Counted from the first letter of the stretch, positions 42,223 through 52,065 are shown. The stretch is 64,000 bases of DNA from an uncultured Gammaproteobacteria bacterium (GCA_947258715.1 CAMYJH010000010.1:92321-156320); one strand, 5' to 3'. The notes: generated by a model not told the origin, from the sequence alone. Made by a program: numbers and translations.

Positions 42223-43326
42223 ATCGGTATCCCGAAAGAGATCAAACCCCAGGAAGGGCGAGTCGCCCTGTTACCACCCCAGGTGGAGCGGTTGGTAGAC
42301 CTCGGTCACTCACTCTTGGTTGGGCGAGATGCGGGCATGCTTTCCGATGCACCGGACTCGGCCTACGTGGCTGCGGGCGCATCCATAGCCGACTCCGCCG
42401 AGGCGCTATATGCGGAAGCCGAGCTGATCGTCAAGGTGAAGGAAATCCTCCCCGCCGAATTCGGATTTCTGCGTGCCGAACACGTGATCTTCACCAACAT
42501 TCACGCTGCCGCCGACCGCGTGCAGCTGGACCGTCTGCTGGAGGTGGGTCTGACTGCCATCGCCGCCGAAGAGACGCATGAGTTTGGATCGCCGAACAGC
42601 GTGCTCGCCGGTGAGGTTGGAGCGCTGGAAGGCGCGCGACTGGTGCTCGCGCCCCATGGCGGCAGCGGAAGACACTTCATGGCCCATTATGGCGCGCCGG
42701 CTGCGAAGGCACTTGTGATCGGACTTGGCGGCGTAGGCCGCGGCGCCCTGCGCACCCTGCTGGGTCTCGGCCTGTCGGTGGTCGGACTCGACGTTTCACC
42801 CGGCGCCCAGCGTGAAGCCATGTTGACCTGGCACAAACAAGAGTTTCAGGCTTTTGATATTTCCGCGCTGGCGGCTCATTTGGACGACGCGGATCTGGTG
42901 GTCAACTGCGTGCTCTGGGACAAGCAGCGAAAGGACCACCTCATTACCCGAAAGATGTTGAAGCGAATGAGGCCCGGCGCAGTGATCGCCGACATCTCCT
43001 GCGATCCTGCCGGCGCCATCGAAACCACGCGGGCAACCAAATGGGAGGACCCCGTTTACGAGGTGGAAGGGATCCGCCACTTTTGCGTCGACAATATTCC
43101 GGGCGCGGCTCCGGCTACGGCGTCGGCGGGATACGCCGAGGCCTTGCTGCCCTTCGTCACGCAGATCGCCGAGCACGGACCCATTAGGGCCTGCCGCCAA
43201 AATCGCTGGCTCGCGCGGGGCCTGACCTGCGCCGGTGGAGAGCTGATACTGGAGGAAGCGGGGCGGTTTCAGAATCGCCCGTTTACGCCACTGGCAGGGT
43301 TTCTAAAGAGGCACGCGGCGGCATGA
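42223..43326 (+). CDS. Alanine dehydrogenase/PNT-family protein, start codon apparently lost
   Basis: The protein sequence begins IGIPKEIKPQEGRVALLPPQV, the normal N-terminus of alanine dehydrogenase-like enzymes minus the initiator residues. It has EAELIVKVKEILPAEF, the NAD site VIGLGGVGRGALRTLLGLGL, and ADISCDPAGAIETTRATKWEDPVY with HFCVDNIPGAAP. Homologues convert alanine to pyruvate or related amino acids; the exact substrate is uncertain. No ATG, GTG, TTG or CTG occurs in frame between a TAG at 42121 and codon ATC 42223. The first in-frame GTG is 42283, which would remove 20 conserved residues. The body of the gene is intact. Confidence 0.8.
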   Translation: MGIPKEIKPQEGRVALLPPQVERLVDLGHSLLVGRDAGMLSDAPDSAYVAAGASIADSAEALYAEAELIVKVKEILPAEFGFLRAEHVIFTNIHAAADRVQLDRLLEVGLTAIAAEETHEFGSPNSVLAGEVGALEGARLVLAPHGGSGRHFMAHYGAPAAKALVIGLGGVGRGALRTLLGLGLSVVGLDVSPGAQREAMLTWHKQEFQAFDISALAAHLDDADLVVNCVLWDKQRKDHLITRKMLKRMRPGAVIADISCDPAGAIETTRATKWEDPVYEVEGIRHFCVDNIPGAAPATASAGYAEALLPFVTQIAEHGPIRACRQNRWLARGLTCAGGELILEEAGRFQNRPFTPLAGFLKRHAAA

Positions 43327-43352
43327 ATCGGTGACCCAGTAACGCGGAGCAG

Positions 43353-43444
43353 TTAACGCGTGATGCATGACGCGTAACGCGAGTGGACAGGGTACCCGCG
43401 CCGGTTACGCTGCTTGCATCACGCATCACGCATCACGCATCACG
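43353..43444. repeat. Heptamer inverted-arm element, copy 4
   Basis: Left arm TTAACGC GTGATGC ATGACGC GTAACGC (43353-43380); right arm four GCATCAC units (43416-43443). The core ends in GGTTACGCTGCTT, like the GATTACGCTGCTT before the array of copy 3, so copies 3 and 4 share more than the arms. Its right arm supplies the TGA stop of the minus-strand VOC gene. Confidence 0.88.
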
Positions 43445-43840
43445 ACCGACGAACGGTCTCGGGTTCCATACCACCTCCCACAGGTGACCGAAGGGATCAC
43501 GAAACCAGCCGCTGTAGCCTCCCCAGTCGACATCGCCCGCGGCTTTGACAATCTCGGCTCCGGCGCCTCGAGCCCGCTCGAGGCGCCGGTCGACGGCGTC
43601 ACGGGTATCGACGTTTATCGACAGCGTCACGCTGGAGAATCCATTGCCCTCGGCGGAAACTCCCGCATACCGCGCCAGCGCCTGGCGCGGAAATATGGCG
43701 AGCCAGGTCCCCCCGGTGTCGAAGTAGGTTACCTCGCCCTTGACGCTGCCGGTCTCGAATCCGAGGCCTTGGCTGTAAAAACGCGCCGCGGCCTCTAGAT
43801 CGTGAACGCCGAGGGTAATTACGCTGATGCCGGTGCCCAT
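43433..43840 (-). CDS. VOC (glyoxalase/bleomycin-resistance) family protein
   Basis: From ATG 43840 (MGTGISVITLGVHDLEAAARFYSQGLGF) the 135-residue protein is a complete VOC domain with TYFDTGGTWLAIFPRQALARYAG, SVTLSINVDTRDAVDRRLERARGAGAE and GYSGWFRDPFGHLWEVVWNPRP. An alternative ATG is at 43861. Family members are metal-dependent lyases, isomerases or dioxygenases; the substrate is unknown. The stop codon lies in a GCATCAC unit of the heptamer element, so its last residues (VGRDA) may not be ancestral. Confidence 0.85.
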   Translation of the reverse strand: MGTGISVITLGVHDLEAAARFYSQGLGFETGSVKGEVTYFDTGGTWLAIFPRQALARYAGVSAEGNGFSSVTLSINVDTRDAVDRRLERARGAGAEIVKAAGDVDWGGYSGWFRDPFGHLWEVVWNPRPFVGRDA

Positions 43841-43993
43841 ATCTCGATATATTGCCTCCATCGGTAGCGCCGCGGCCAGCGCTGAGCGTCGCACAGCATC
43901 GTCAGGGCGGCGACCGATCCTGGTGACCCGATTCTTGACCGTCGTCTGGAGACGGAGATCGTTCCTTATCTTCCAAATCAACTCCGACCTCAA

Positions 43994-44926
43994 GTGAATA
44001 CGCTGAAACCCACAGCCCTCTCGCCGCCCGAAGCCAGCTGGCGTCAGCTGGCGCTGCTGGTTCTTCTGGCCGGAATTTGGAGCTCCTCGTTCATGTTCAT
44101 CAAGATCGGCGTCGCCACCATTCCGCCGACCACCATGGCGGCGGCGCGCCTATCGCTCGCAGCGATAATGCTGGTCGCCATCGCCCTCGCCCAGGGTTAT
44201 CGGCTTCCGTTCACCCTGCGGGCGTGGGCAGCATTCACGTTCGTCGGCGTGATGGGAAATGCGGTGCCTTTTACTTTGATTGCGTGGGGCGAACTTGAAG
44301 TGGACAGTGGGCTTGCGGCCATTCTGATGGGCTTCATGCCCGTTGCAACGGCCCTGCTTGCCCATACCTTCGTTGGCGACGAGCGGCTTACCACGCGGCG
44401 CGCGATGGGCGTGCTGTGCGGATTTTCCGGCACCTTGCTGCTGGTGGGTTTCTCCGCCCTCTCGGGTCTCGGGGCGCAAGCTGCGGCCCAGCTTGCGGTG
44501 GTCGGCGGAGCGCTGTGTTACGCCATCACCACCGTATTTGTGCGCCGATTCGCCAATCTCCCCGACGTGCTCATGGCCGCCGGTGCCGTGACCACCGGCG
44601 CGTTGGCGATATTGCCGCTGGCCTTCTTTTTCGAGTCACCGCTGTCGGTTTCTCCCAGCCCCGCATCGATGGCGGCGGTCGTGGTTCTGGGGCTGGTGTC
44701 TACCGGGTTTGCGGCGCTCATCTATTTTTATCTGATCCGCACCGTGGGTGCGGCGATTTTCTCCCAGGTGAACTTTCTCACCCCCGCCATCGGGGTGGCG
44801 TTCGGAATGATATTTCTCGACGAGCTGCCTGGCGCCGACGCTTGGTCTGCGCTGGCGTTGATCGTGATTGGCGTCTGGCTCGTGACCCGCCGGTCGCGTT
44901 CCGGCGGCAAGCAGGATTCTGGCTAA
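43994..44926 (+). CDS. EamA/DMT-superfamily transporter
   Basis: A 310-residue inner-membrane protein with about ten hydrophobic helices in two homologous halves (LLAGIWSSSFMFIKIGV; MGNAVPFTLIAWGELEVDSGLAAILMGFMPVATALLA; LGLVSTGFAALIYFYLIRTVGAAIFSQVNFLTPAIGVAFGMIFLDE). It begins at GTG 43994. Members of the family export amino acids or other metabolites; none can be assigned. It converges with glutathione peroxidase, overlapping by 4 bp. Confidence 0.92.
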   Translation: MNTLKPTALSPPEASWRQLALLVLLAGIWSSSFMFIKIGVATIPPTTMAAARLSLAAIMLVAIALAQGYRLPFTLRAWAAFTFVGVMGNAVPFTLIAWGELEVDSGLAAILMGFMPVATALLAHTFVGDERLTTRRAMGVLCGFSGTLLLVGFSALSGLGAQAAAQLAVVGGALCYAITTVFVRRFANLPDVLMAAGAVTTGALAILPLAFFFESPLSVSPSPASMAAVVVLGLVSTGFAALIYFYLIRTVGAAIFSQVNFLTPAIGVAFGMIFLDELPGADAWSALALIVIGVWLVTRRSRSGGKQDSG

Positions 44927-45396
44927 AGCAGCTCTTTGACGGCGTTTACGATTTCGTCGGACAAAGGCTCGACTTCGGACGGCCACATTCCCACCAGGGC
45001 CCCATCTGGGCCGACGAGGTATTTATGAAAATTCCATCGGGGCGCGGCCGCCTCACCGAACTCGGATTCAACCCAGCGGTAAAAAGGATGGGCGTCGTCG
45101 CCGAGCACGGAGACTTTTTTGGTCATCGGAAAGTCGACGCCGAAGTTTGAGTCGCAAAATTGCTTGATCTGGATGTCGTCACCCGGTTCCTGATTGCCAA
45201 AGTCGTTGCAAGGCACGCCGAGAACGATCAGGCCGCTTTTCTGATAATCACTCCACAGTGACTGAAGAGCCTGATATTGAGACGTATATCCGCATTCGGA
45301 GGCTGTATTGACGATCAGCACCGGATGGCCTTCAAATTTCTTCATCGGCAATGGGTCGCCGTCAATGGATTCGAATTCGAAATCGTGTGCAGTCAT
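44923..45396 (-). CDS. Glutathione peroxidase family protein (cysteine type)
   Basis: A 157-residue thioredoxin-fold peroxidase. The peroxidatic residue is cysteine in VNTASECGYTSQYQAL, followed by VLGVPCNDFGNQEPG with the conserved NQEPG and WNFHKYLVGPDG near the C-terminus. These enzymes reduce hydroperoxides with glutathione or thioredoxin. The start MTAHDFEFESIDG at 45396 is chosen because the longer frame has no homology-like character. Nothing odd. Confidence 0.92.
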   Translation of the reverse strand: MTAHDFEFESIDGDPLPMKKFEGHPVLIVNTASECGYTSQYQALQSLWSDYQKSGLIVLGVPCNDFGNQEPGDDIQIKQFCDSNFGVDFPMTKKVSVLGDDAHPFYRWVESEFGEAAAPRWNFHKYLVGPDGALVGMWPSEVEPLSDEIVNAVKELL

Positions 45397-45546
45397 CAGA
45401 CAAAGCGTTTTTAGTACTTGAGTCGTTTTGTAGGCGGTAGATAGAAAATGAACCCGCGAAGCGTTTCTGTCACCTGCCCCGATCCAGCGCCTACTGTTTA
45501 GCAAATTCCGCTCGGCGAAATAGGAACTCCGTATTGGGTTTCGTTG

Positions 45547-46683
45547 CTATTCTTCCAACCCATGCATGGTCTCCTTCACCAGCATGTCAACCACAGCTTT
45601 CAGAGCCTCGTCCTTCGAGGCGCCTTCAGCCAGCGCTCCCTCGTAGGTCTTCACCTGCCAGTGGGCGCTGGTTCCACGCTCGAGGATGGCGCGGGCATGT
45701 TCCACTTCCGCGACACAGCCGAAAAACTGTGCGTCCTCACGCGTCAGCACCAGAATCTCTTCCAGAAGCACTGGATAGGGCACGATTTCGCCACGGCCAA
45801 AGTCGACCAGCCCCTGATCGATGCCATAGCGTTGGGCGCGCCAGCGATTTTCATTGACCAGCGTATTCGAGTACTTGCGCCAGCGCTGGTTGTCCCGTCT
45901 CAGACGGTAGAGCATGCGCAGCCAGCAGCGGAACAGCGCTGCAATGCAGATCGTGTCGTCTAGCCGCGTGCATATGTCGCTGATTCGCATTTCCAGCGTG
46001 GGAAATTTGACGCTGGGGCGAATATCCCACCAGATCTTCGAGCCCTCTTCGATCAATCCCGCCTGCACCATGACATCCACGTGACGTTCGAACTCTGCAA
46101 AGCTGTCGAACTGTTCGGGCAAGCCGGTTCGCGGCAGTTCGTTCCATACCGCTATTCGGTAAGACTTGAGCCCGGTATGGTGTCCCTGCCAGAAGGGAGA
46201 GGAGGTGCTGAGCGCAAGCAGGTGGGGAAGTACGTAAGCCACCTGACCCATCAAATCCACCCGCAGCTCTTCTTCTTCGATGCCCACGTGAATGTGCATT
46301 CCCGAGATCATCAGCCGGCGTACTACCTCCTGAAGATCCTGAGCGATAACGGCGTAGCGCTCCTTTTCGGTGCGCTTCTGTTGCCCCCACACAGCGAAGG
46401 GATGTGTGGACGCGGCAATGATTTCGAGCCCATGGCTTCTGGCGACCTTGGAAACCGTGCGGCGAAGCCTGGATAAGTCGTTGCGGGCGCCGTCCAGGGA
46501 CTCGCACACCCGGGTCCCGATTTCGATCTGGCACTGCAAAAATTCCGGAGTGACCTGGCCTTCGAGCAGCGCCTCGCATTCCGACATCATGGTCGGCGGC
46601 GCTTCGGCGATGAGATTTCGGGTCTCGGCATCGATGAGGAGATATTCCTCCTCGATGCCGACTGTAAAGCTTGGGTCCTTCAC
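45547..46683 (-). CDS. YbdK-like carboxylate-amine ligase (glutamate-cysteine ligase family 2)
   Basis: The 378-residue protein starts PSFTVGIEEEYLLIDAETRNL, the GIEEEYLL signature of the YbdK family, with STHPFAVWGQQKRTEKERY, GMHIHVGIEEEELRVDLM, SSPFWQGHHTGLKSYRIAVW and SVKFPTLEMRISD. The length matches the family. YbdK has weak glutamate-cysteine ligase activity in vitro; the physiological substrate is unclear. It lies 30 bp after a small gene on the same strand. Confidence 0.92.
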   Translation of the reverse strand: MKDPSFTVGIEEEYLLIDAETRNLIAEAPPTMMSECEALLEGQVTPEFLQCQIEIGTRVCESLDGARNDLSRLRRTVSKVARSHGLEIIAASTHPFAVWGQQKRTEKERYAVIAQDLQEVVRRLMISGMHIHVGIEEEELRVDLMGQVAYVLPHLLALSTSSPFWQGHHTGLKSYRIAVWNELPRTGLPEQFDSFAEFERHVDVMVQAGLIEEGSKIWWDIRPSVKFPTLEMRISDICTRLDDTICIAALFRCWLRMLYRLRRDNQRWRKYSNTLVNENRWRAQRYGIDQGLVDFGRGEIVPYPVLLEEILVLTREDAQFFGCVAEVEHARAILERGTSAHWQVKTYEGALAEGASKDEALKAVVDMLVKETMHGLEE

Positions 46684-46712
46684 CGGCGGCTTTCTCGGCG
46701 CGCTGCGTGCGC

Positions 46713-46973
46713 TCAGCGCAGGCTCGACAAATTGGCTACCAGAGCAGTGGTCGAAGCACGAATTTCATCCGTGAGCTTATGCGCCATGTCCAGATCTGCT
46801 GAACAGCAGCTCATGACCAATTGGGTGTGTCGCTCGGTTTCGCTCAACACCGAGGAGACGATGCTCCGCTCGATGAGCCGGGTGAGCTCGCTGTTCTGTT
46901 CCTCGTCTGGCTCGACGCCGAGCAGGGCGCAGACGGCCCTGGCCGTGCTCTCCGCGTTCTCAGAGATATTCAT
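46713..46973 (-). CDS. Small hypothetical protein upstream of YbdK-like gene
   Basis: An 86-residue, helix-rich, acidic protein (NISENAESTARAVCALLGVEPDEEQNSEL, MSCCSADLDMAHKLTDEIRAS as separate stretches). No signal, membrane segment or known family. A GAGGAAAT rbs region precedes the ATG. It probably forms an operon with the YbdK-like ligase 30 bp downstream. Confidence 0.7.
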   Translation of the reverse strand: MNISENAESTARAVCALLGVEPDEEQNSELTRLIERSIVSSVLSETERHTQLVMSCCSADLDMAHKLTDEIRASTTALVANLSSLR

Positions 46974-47494
46974 GCGATTTCCTCCTTCAGGCTGCTGACC
47001 CGGCCAGCTTTATAGATGTTCGACCTCAAAAGACGCCGGTACGAAACACGGGCCCAGACTTGTGCTAGTAACTTTTTCCTCCGGCACCATATTCGCCGGA
47101 CGCCTGGATAGTCTACCCTGGCCGGCCCCCGCCGCCACCCTGCCGCATGGTTCGATCTGCAACAGGAAAGACCGCGCGGGCCTCAATTCCATCGCCGAGT
47201 CGCGGGCGGCTGCGCCGCGGTCTCCGGCGCTAAAGGTCCTACATTCCCGCCGCTGCCCCGGCGTTTATCCATTTGCGGCATCAGGGAGCGGCCACGAGGC
47301 GTTTCTGGACCACCCGGTTGTGGTGATATAAATGCCTGAGGATAAAGGATTGTCTTGAGGCGCCTCGGAAGGTTATGGTAGTTTTCTCACGGCGCTACGG
47401 ATTTAATTGACCGGAACGGGTCCGGGGCGTCTTCCGGAGCCGAGTCTGGCCGTTCAAATAAGACGCAAATCAATAAGCTAATGGAGGAGTCAAA
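46974..47494. other. Intergenic stretch before aapJ
   Basis: About 520 bp with no convincing gene; short frames on both strands lack recognisable sequence. It must hold the promoters of aapJ (plus strand) and of the small gene at 46713 (minus strand). No clear sigma-54 site was found. A strong rbs (GGAGGAG) lies just before the aapJ ATG. Confidence 0.55.
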
Positions 47495-48517
47495 ATGAAA
47501 CTCGTCAACAAACTCGCTGTTTCTGCAGCGTTGGTTTCCCTGGCCTTCGCCAGCGTGACCCAGGCGGGCACGCTGGACGACATTAGGGCCAAGGGCCATC
47601 TGCAGTGCGGAGTGAGCCAGGGCCTTCCGGGATTTTCCAACCCGGATCAGAGTGGAAATTGGGTCGGGCTCGATGTGGACCTCTGCCGCGCGGTCGCCGC
47701 AGCTGTCTTCGGCAACGCCAACAAGGTCAAATATTCACCGCTTTCTGCAAAAGAGCGCTTTACCGCGCTGCAGTCCGGTGAAGTTGACATTCTTTCCCGC
47801 AACACCACCTGGACCCTGGTCCGGGATACGGCGCTTGGCCTCAATTTCGCCGGCGTCAACTACTACGACGGTCAAGGCTTCATGGTGCGCAAGGACCTCG
47901 GCGTCACCAGCGCCAAGCAGCTGGCCGGCGCGGCAGTGTGCGTGAATATCGGCACCACGACCGAGCTCAATATGGCGGACTTTTTCCGGGCCAATAACAT
48001 GAACTACAAGCCGGTTGTGTTCGAGAAAGCGGACGAGGTGGTCGCGGCATATGACTCTGGTCGCTGCGACGTTTACACCACCGACCGTTCCGGACTGGCC
48101 GCCCAGCGCCTCAAGCTGAAAGATCCCAACGCGCACATAGTGCTCCCGGAAACGATCTCCAAGGAGCCGCTGGGCCCCGTGGTACGCCATGGCGACGACC
48201 AGTGGTTCGATATCGTCAAGTGGACGCTTTACTGCATGGTCGAAGCCGAGGAGTATGGTCTCAGCTCGAAGAACGTCGACGAAATGAAGTCCAAAACGTC
48301 TAATCCGCAAATCAAGCGCCACGTCGGCACCGAAGGCGACATGGGGAAGAGCCTGGGCCTGCCGAACGACTGGTGCTACAACGTAGTCAAGCAGGTGGGT
48401 AACTACGGCGAGAGCTACGATAAAAATGTCGGCCCAGAAACGTCGCTCAAGCTTTCCCGCGGCGTCAACGCGCAGTGGACAGACGGAGGCCTGCAGTACG
48501 CAATGCCGATTCGCTGA
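47495..48517 (+). CDS. aapJ: General L-amino acid ABC transporter substrate-binding protein
   Basis: A 340-residue periplasmic protein with a signal peptide (VNKLAVSAALVSLAFASVTQA) and TLDDIRAKGHLQCGVSQGLPGFS, typical of AapJ/BztA. VGLDVDLCRAVAAAVFG, TWTLVRDTALGLNFAGVNYYDGQGFMV and the C-terminal NYGESYDKNVG also match. It captures a range of L-amino acids for AapQMP. A long intergenic hairpin follows it, which usually allows more of this protein than of the permeases. Confidence 0.95.
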   Translation: MKLVNKLAVSAALVSLAFASVTQAGTLDDIRAKGHLQCGVSQGLPGFSNPDQSGNWVGLDVDLCRAVAAAVFGNANKVKYSPLSAKERFTALQSGEVDILSRNTTWTLVRDTALGLNFAGVNYYDGQGFMVRKDLGVTSAKQLAGAAVCVNIGTTTELNMADFFRANNMNYKPVVFEKADEVVAAYDSGRCDVYTTDRSGLAAQRLKLKDPNAHIVLPETISKEPLGPVVRHGDDQWFDIVKWTLYCMVEAEEYGLSSKNVDEMKSKTSNPQIKRHVGTEGDMGKSLGLPNDWCYNVVKQVGNYGESYDKNVGPETSLKLSRGVNAQWTDGGLQYAMPIR

Positions 48518-48548
48518 TCGCCGGATCGATCAGTTAAGCTATTCGGGA

Positions 48549-48573
48549 CGGGCCCGGTGCAACGCCGGGCCCG
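48549..48573 (+). promoter_or_regulatory. Intercistronic hairpin between aapJ and aapQ
   Basis: Inverted repeat CGGGCCCGG / CCGGGCCCG (9 bp) with a 7-base loop TGCAACG in the 122-bp gap. No T-run follows, so it more likely stabilises the aapJ transcript or attenuates than fully terminates it. Confidence 0.6.
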
Positions 48574-48639
48574 CATCCCTGCCGGGATAGAGAAACCCGG
48601 CGTAAAACAAATATAGATAAACGACAACGGAGGAGAACG

Positions 48640-50067
48640 GTGGCCGCAGACCCTAAGCAGGTTTCTGCTGACGTTTCGGTACCGCCTAGCAAGCCCGCTT
48701 TCTGGAACGATCCGGCGTGGCGGGCAATATTCTTTCAGGTGCTGGTGCTCGTTGGCGTGGTGGTTTTCGCTGCGTTTCTAGTTAGAAACACCCTGCACAA
48801 CATGGAAAGCCGGGGAATTTCCTCGGGATTCGATTTCCTCAGCAAGACGGCCGGATTCAGTATCGGAGAGACCCACTTCGGAATCAGCTACACCGAAGAG
48901 AATTCTTACGGCAAGACCTTCATCGTCGGCCTGATGAACACCATATGGGTGTCCATGTGGGGGGTGTTTCTCGCGACGATACTCGGTTTCATCATCGGCG
49001 TGATGCGGTTGTCGACCAACTGGCTGGTTTCCAAGCTGGCCATGGTTTACATCGAGACCATTCGCAACATCCCGCTGCTGCTACAGATTTTTTTCTGGTA
49101 CTTCGCCATTCTTAGGCCCCTTCCGGGACCGCGGGGCAGCATTCAGCTGTCGTTCCCGATCATTAACTTCACGCATTTGATTATCACGGTGTTGGTCTCC
49201 GCCGCGGCAATTTTTCTACTGTGGTGGATAGGCGTGAAAAAGCGTTATGACGCCGATCAAAAAGCCATGCCGCTATGGATGCTGGTCATTGCCAGCGTCG
49301 TCACGGTACTGATTATTGGCAACGTCGTCAGCCTCGTTACGGGTTTTGGATTGGTGGCGCAGTGGAATGAGAGTTTCTTTCTCAACAATCGCGGACTGTC
49401 ATACCCGCAGCCAATTCCTGAAGAAGGTTTTGCCATCACCGGCTGGGCCGTCGCCATCGGCGTCGTGGCCGCCTTTTTCGTCCGCCGCTGGGCAAAGAAG
49501 CGCCAGGACGAGACCGGGGAGCAGTTTCCCGTATTCCTGGCCTCGCTCGGCCTCATCATCGGCCTGCCGCTCGTCATATTCATCTTCAGCGGTCTCCCGC
49601 TGCATTTCGACTATCCGAAGCTTACCGGCTTCAACTTCACCGGCGGCAGCGTGCTGACGCCGGAGTTCATCTCCTTATTACTGGCGCTGTCTTTTTACAC
49701 CGCGTCATTCATCGCCGAGATCGTGCGTGCCGGTATCAACGCGGTCAGCCACGGGCAGACTGAAGCCGCGCGCGCTGTAGGGCTGAGGGCTAATCCAATC
49801 CTGCGGCTGGTCATTATTCCGCAGGCGCTCAGAGTCATCATTCCGCCGCTGACGAGCCAGTATCTGAATCTGACCAAAAACTCGTCGCTTGCCGCGGCCA
49901 TCGCCTACCCAGATATCGTGCTGGTGTTTGCCGGCACGACGTTGATGCAGACGGGACAGGCGGTCGAGATCATTGCCATGACTATGGCGGTTTATCTCAC
50001 CTTGAGCCTGCTGATCTCAACTTTCATGAACTGGTACAACGAAAAAATGGCTCTGGTGGAGCGATAG
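48640..50067 (+). CDS. aapQ: General L-amino acid ABC transporter permease AapQ
   Basis: A 475-residue permease beginning at GTG 48640 with GGAGGAGA upstream. It has the N-terminal soluble stretch and TM helix VLVLVGVVVFAAFLVRNTL, the NTIWVSMWGVFLATILGFIIGVMRLS block, LLLQIFFWYFAILRPLPGPR, and the C-terminal permease motif FIAEIVRAGINAVSHGQTEAARAVGL. The large insert between helices is normal for AapQ/BztB. It works with AapM. Confidence 0.94.
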   Translation: MAADPKQVSADVSVPPSKPAFWNDPAWRAIFFQVLVLVGVVVFAAFLVRNTLHNMESRGISSGFDFLSKTAGFSIGETHFGISYTEENSYGKTFIVGLMNTIWVSMWGVFLATILGFIIGVMRLSTNWLVSKLAMVYIETIRNIPLLLQIFFWYFAILRPLPGPRGSIQLSFPIINFTHLIITVLVSAAAIFLLWWIGVKKRYDADQKAMPLWMLVIASVVTVLIIGNVVSLVTGFGLVAQWNESFFLNNRGLSYPQPIPEEGFAITGWAVAIGVVAAFFVRRWAKKRQDETGEQFPVFLASLGLIIGLPLVIFIFSGLPLHFDYPKLTGFNFTGGSVLTPEFISLLLALSFYTASFIAEIVRAGINAVSHGQTEAARAVGLRANPILRLVIIPQALRVIIPPLTSQYLNLTKNSSLAAAIAYPDIVLVFAGTTLMQTGQAVEIIAMTMAVYLTLSLLISTFMNWYNEKMALVER

Positions 50068-50070
50068 GTA

Positions 50071-51189
50071 ATGGCGGACGCCGCACAGAATCACATAGTA
50101 GGGGAACACCCGGATCTTCTGCCGCCGAAGACGGAGGTCGGCGTGTGGGGCTGGATGTATCACAATCTGTTTTCGTCGCCGCTGAATAATTTCCTGACAT
50201 TCTTCGGGCTTTTTCTTATCTGGGTGACAATCCCGCCCATGATCGATTGGCTGTTCATCGATGCCGACTGGGTGGGCGAAACGCGTGACGATTGCGGCCG
50301 GGAAGGCGCGTGCTGGATCTACATCGGGGTATGGTTCAAGCAGCTGATGTACGGTCGCTACCCGGACGAGGACTTGTGGCGGATCAATTCGATGTACATC
50401 ATTGGCGCCATCGGGTTGATCTGGCTCGTCTGGCCGAATCTCAAGTACAAGGGATGGATCGGCGTATTCATGCTCTTCTTGTTCCCCGTGGCGTGTTACT
50501 TCATGTTTTCCGGAGGCTCCTTCGGGCTGGAAAGAATTGAAACGCCTCTCTGGGGTGGATTGTTTCTCACTCTTGTTATCGCCGTAGTCGGTATTGTTGC
50601 CTCACTGCCTATAGGAATCGTCCTGGCCCTAGGCCGCCAGTCAAAAAACATGCCGGTGATCAGGGCTATTTGCGTCGGCTTCATCGAGCTGTGGCGCGGA
50701 GTGCCGCTCATTACCGTGCTGTTCATGGCTTCGGTCATGTTCCCGTTGTTCTTGCCCGAAGGCATGAATTTCGACAAGCTTATCCGAGCGCTGGTCGGCG
50801 TGATGCTCTTCTCCGCCGCCTACATGGCAGAGGTGGTGCGGGGGGGCCTTCAGGCAATTCCCAAAGGACAATACGAGGCCGCGGACTCTCTGGGGCTGAG
50901 CTACTGGAAATCGATGGCGCTGATCGTCCTTCCCCAGGCCCTCAAGATCGTCATTCCCGGCATCGTCAACACTTTCATCGGCCTGTTCAAGGACACCACG
51001 CTGGTTTTGATCATCGGACTGTTCGATTTCCTTGGAATGGCCCAGGCGGTTGCGACGAATCCGGACTGGCTGGGGTTTGCAGTGGAAGGTTATGTGTTCG
51101 TGGCATTTGGATTTTGGGTCTTCTGCTTCGGTATGTCCCGCTACAGTCAGTATTTAGAAGAGAAGTTGCACACGGGTCACAAGAGATAG
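50071..51189 (+). CDS. aapM: General L-amino acid ABC transporter permease AapM
   Basis: A 372-residue membrane protein starting 3 bp after aapQ. The N-terminus has [29 protein letters not shown] and [15 protein letters not shown], then [50 protein letters not shown] and the coupling motif [26 protein letters not shown]. These are typical for AapM/BztC. It pairs with AapQ in the inner membrane. Confidence 0.94.
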   Translation: MADAAQNHIVGEHPDLLPPKTEVGVWGWMYHNLFSSPLNNFLTFFGLFLIWVTIPPMIDWLFIDADWVGETRDDCGREGACWIYIGVWFKQLMYGRYPDEDLWRINSMYIIGAIGLIWLVWPNLKYKGWIGVFMLFLFPVACYFMFSGGSFGLERIETPLWGGLFLTLVIAVVGIVASLPIGIVLALGRQSKNMPVIRAICVGFIELWRGVPLITVLFMASVMFPLFLPEGMNFDKLIRALVGVMLFSAAYMAEVVRGGLQAIPKGQYEAADSLGLSYWKSMALIVLPQALKIVIPGIVNTFIGLFKDTTLVLIIGLFDFLGMAQAVATNPDWLGFAVEGYVFVAFGFWVFCFGMSRYSQYLEEKLHTGHKR

Positions 51190-51208
51190 AGCGCAAAGGG
51201 TTAGGAGC

Positions 51209-52009
51209 ATGGCAGAGCAAAGCATTGAAAGTAGTGGGCAGGACCTCCCAGCCGAGGGGTTGGTTATTGGTGAGGAAGAGGTCATCAAGATTGTCGACAT
51301 GCACAAGTGGTACGGTCAGTTCCACGTGCTCAAGAACATCAATCTCACGGTCCACAAAGGTGAACGTATCGTCATCTGCGGGCCATCGGGCTCGGGGAAG
51401 TCAACGCTTATAAGATGTATCAACCGTCTGGAAGAGCACCAGCGCGGCCAGATCATGGTCGAGGGAACCGAGCTTACCGGCGACCTCAAGCACATCGAGC
51501 TCATTCGCCGAGAAGTGGGTATGGTGTTTCAGCACTTCAATCTCTTCCCGCATCTGACGGTGATGGAAAACCTCGCCCTCGCGCCGATCTGGGTTAAAAA
51601 GATGCCGCGACGGGATGCAGAAGAGGTCGCCATGACGTACCTGAAACGGGTCAAGATCCCGGAGCAGGCGAAAAAATTTCCGGGACAACTCTCCGGTGGC
51701 CAGCAGCAGCGCGTCGCTATCGCCCGCTCGCTTTGCATGAATCCGAAGATCATGCTGTTCGACGAGCCGACCTCTGCGCTCGACCCGGAAATGATCAAAG
51801 AGGTTCTGGACGTGATGATCGAGCTGGCCAAGACCGGCATGACCATGCTCGTGGTCACTCACGAGATGGGATTCGCCAAGACCGTTGCCAACCGGGTGAT
51901 CTTCATGGATGAGGGCGAGATCATCGAAGAGAATGAACCGGAAGAATTCTTCAATAATGCTCAGCACGACCGCACCAAGCTTTTCCTCAGCCAGATTTTG
52001 GCGCACTAA
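51209..52009 (+). CDS. aapP: General L-amino acid ABC transporter ATP-binding protein
   Basis: A 266-residue ABC ATPase with Walker A ([19 protein letters not shown]), Q-loop ([18 protein letters not shown]), signature [16 protein letters not shown] and Walker [15 protein letters not shown], as in the polar amino acid family (AapP/GlnQ). It is the last gene of aapJQMP, 19 bp after aapM, and is followed by a terminator. Confidence 0.95.
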   Translation: MAEQSIESSGQDLPAEGLVIGEEEVIKIVDMHKWYGQFHVLKNINLTVHKGERIVICGPSGSGKSTLIRCINRLEEHQRGQIMVEGTELTGDLKHIELIRREVGMVFQHFNLFPHLTVMENLALAPIWVKKMPRRDAEEVAMTYLKRVKIPEQAKKFPGQLSGGQQQRVAIARSLCMNPKIMLFDEPTSALDPEMIKEVLDVMIELAKTGMTMLVVTHEMGFAKTVANRVIFMDEGEIIEENEPEEFFNNAQHDRTKLFLSQILAH

Positions 52010-52038
52010 TAAAAGCCAATAACAATGCCAAAGTGACT

Positions 52039-52065
52039 ACGGCGGCTTCGGCCGCCGTTTTTTTT
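52039..52065 (+). terminator. Rho-independent terminator after aapP
   Basis: Stem ACGGCGGC / GCCGCCGT (8 bp) with loop TTCG followed by eight T residues. It ends the aap operon. Confidence 0.93.
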
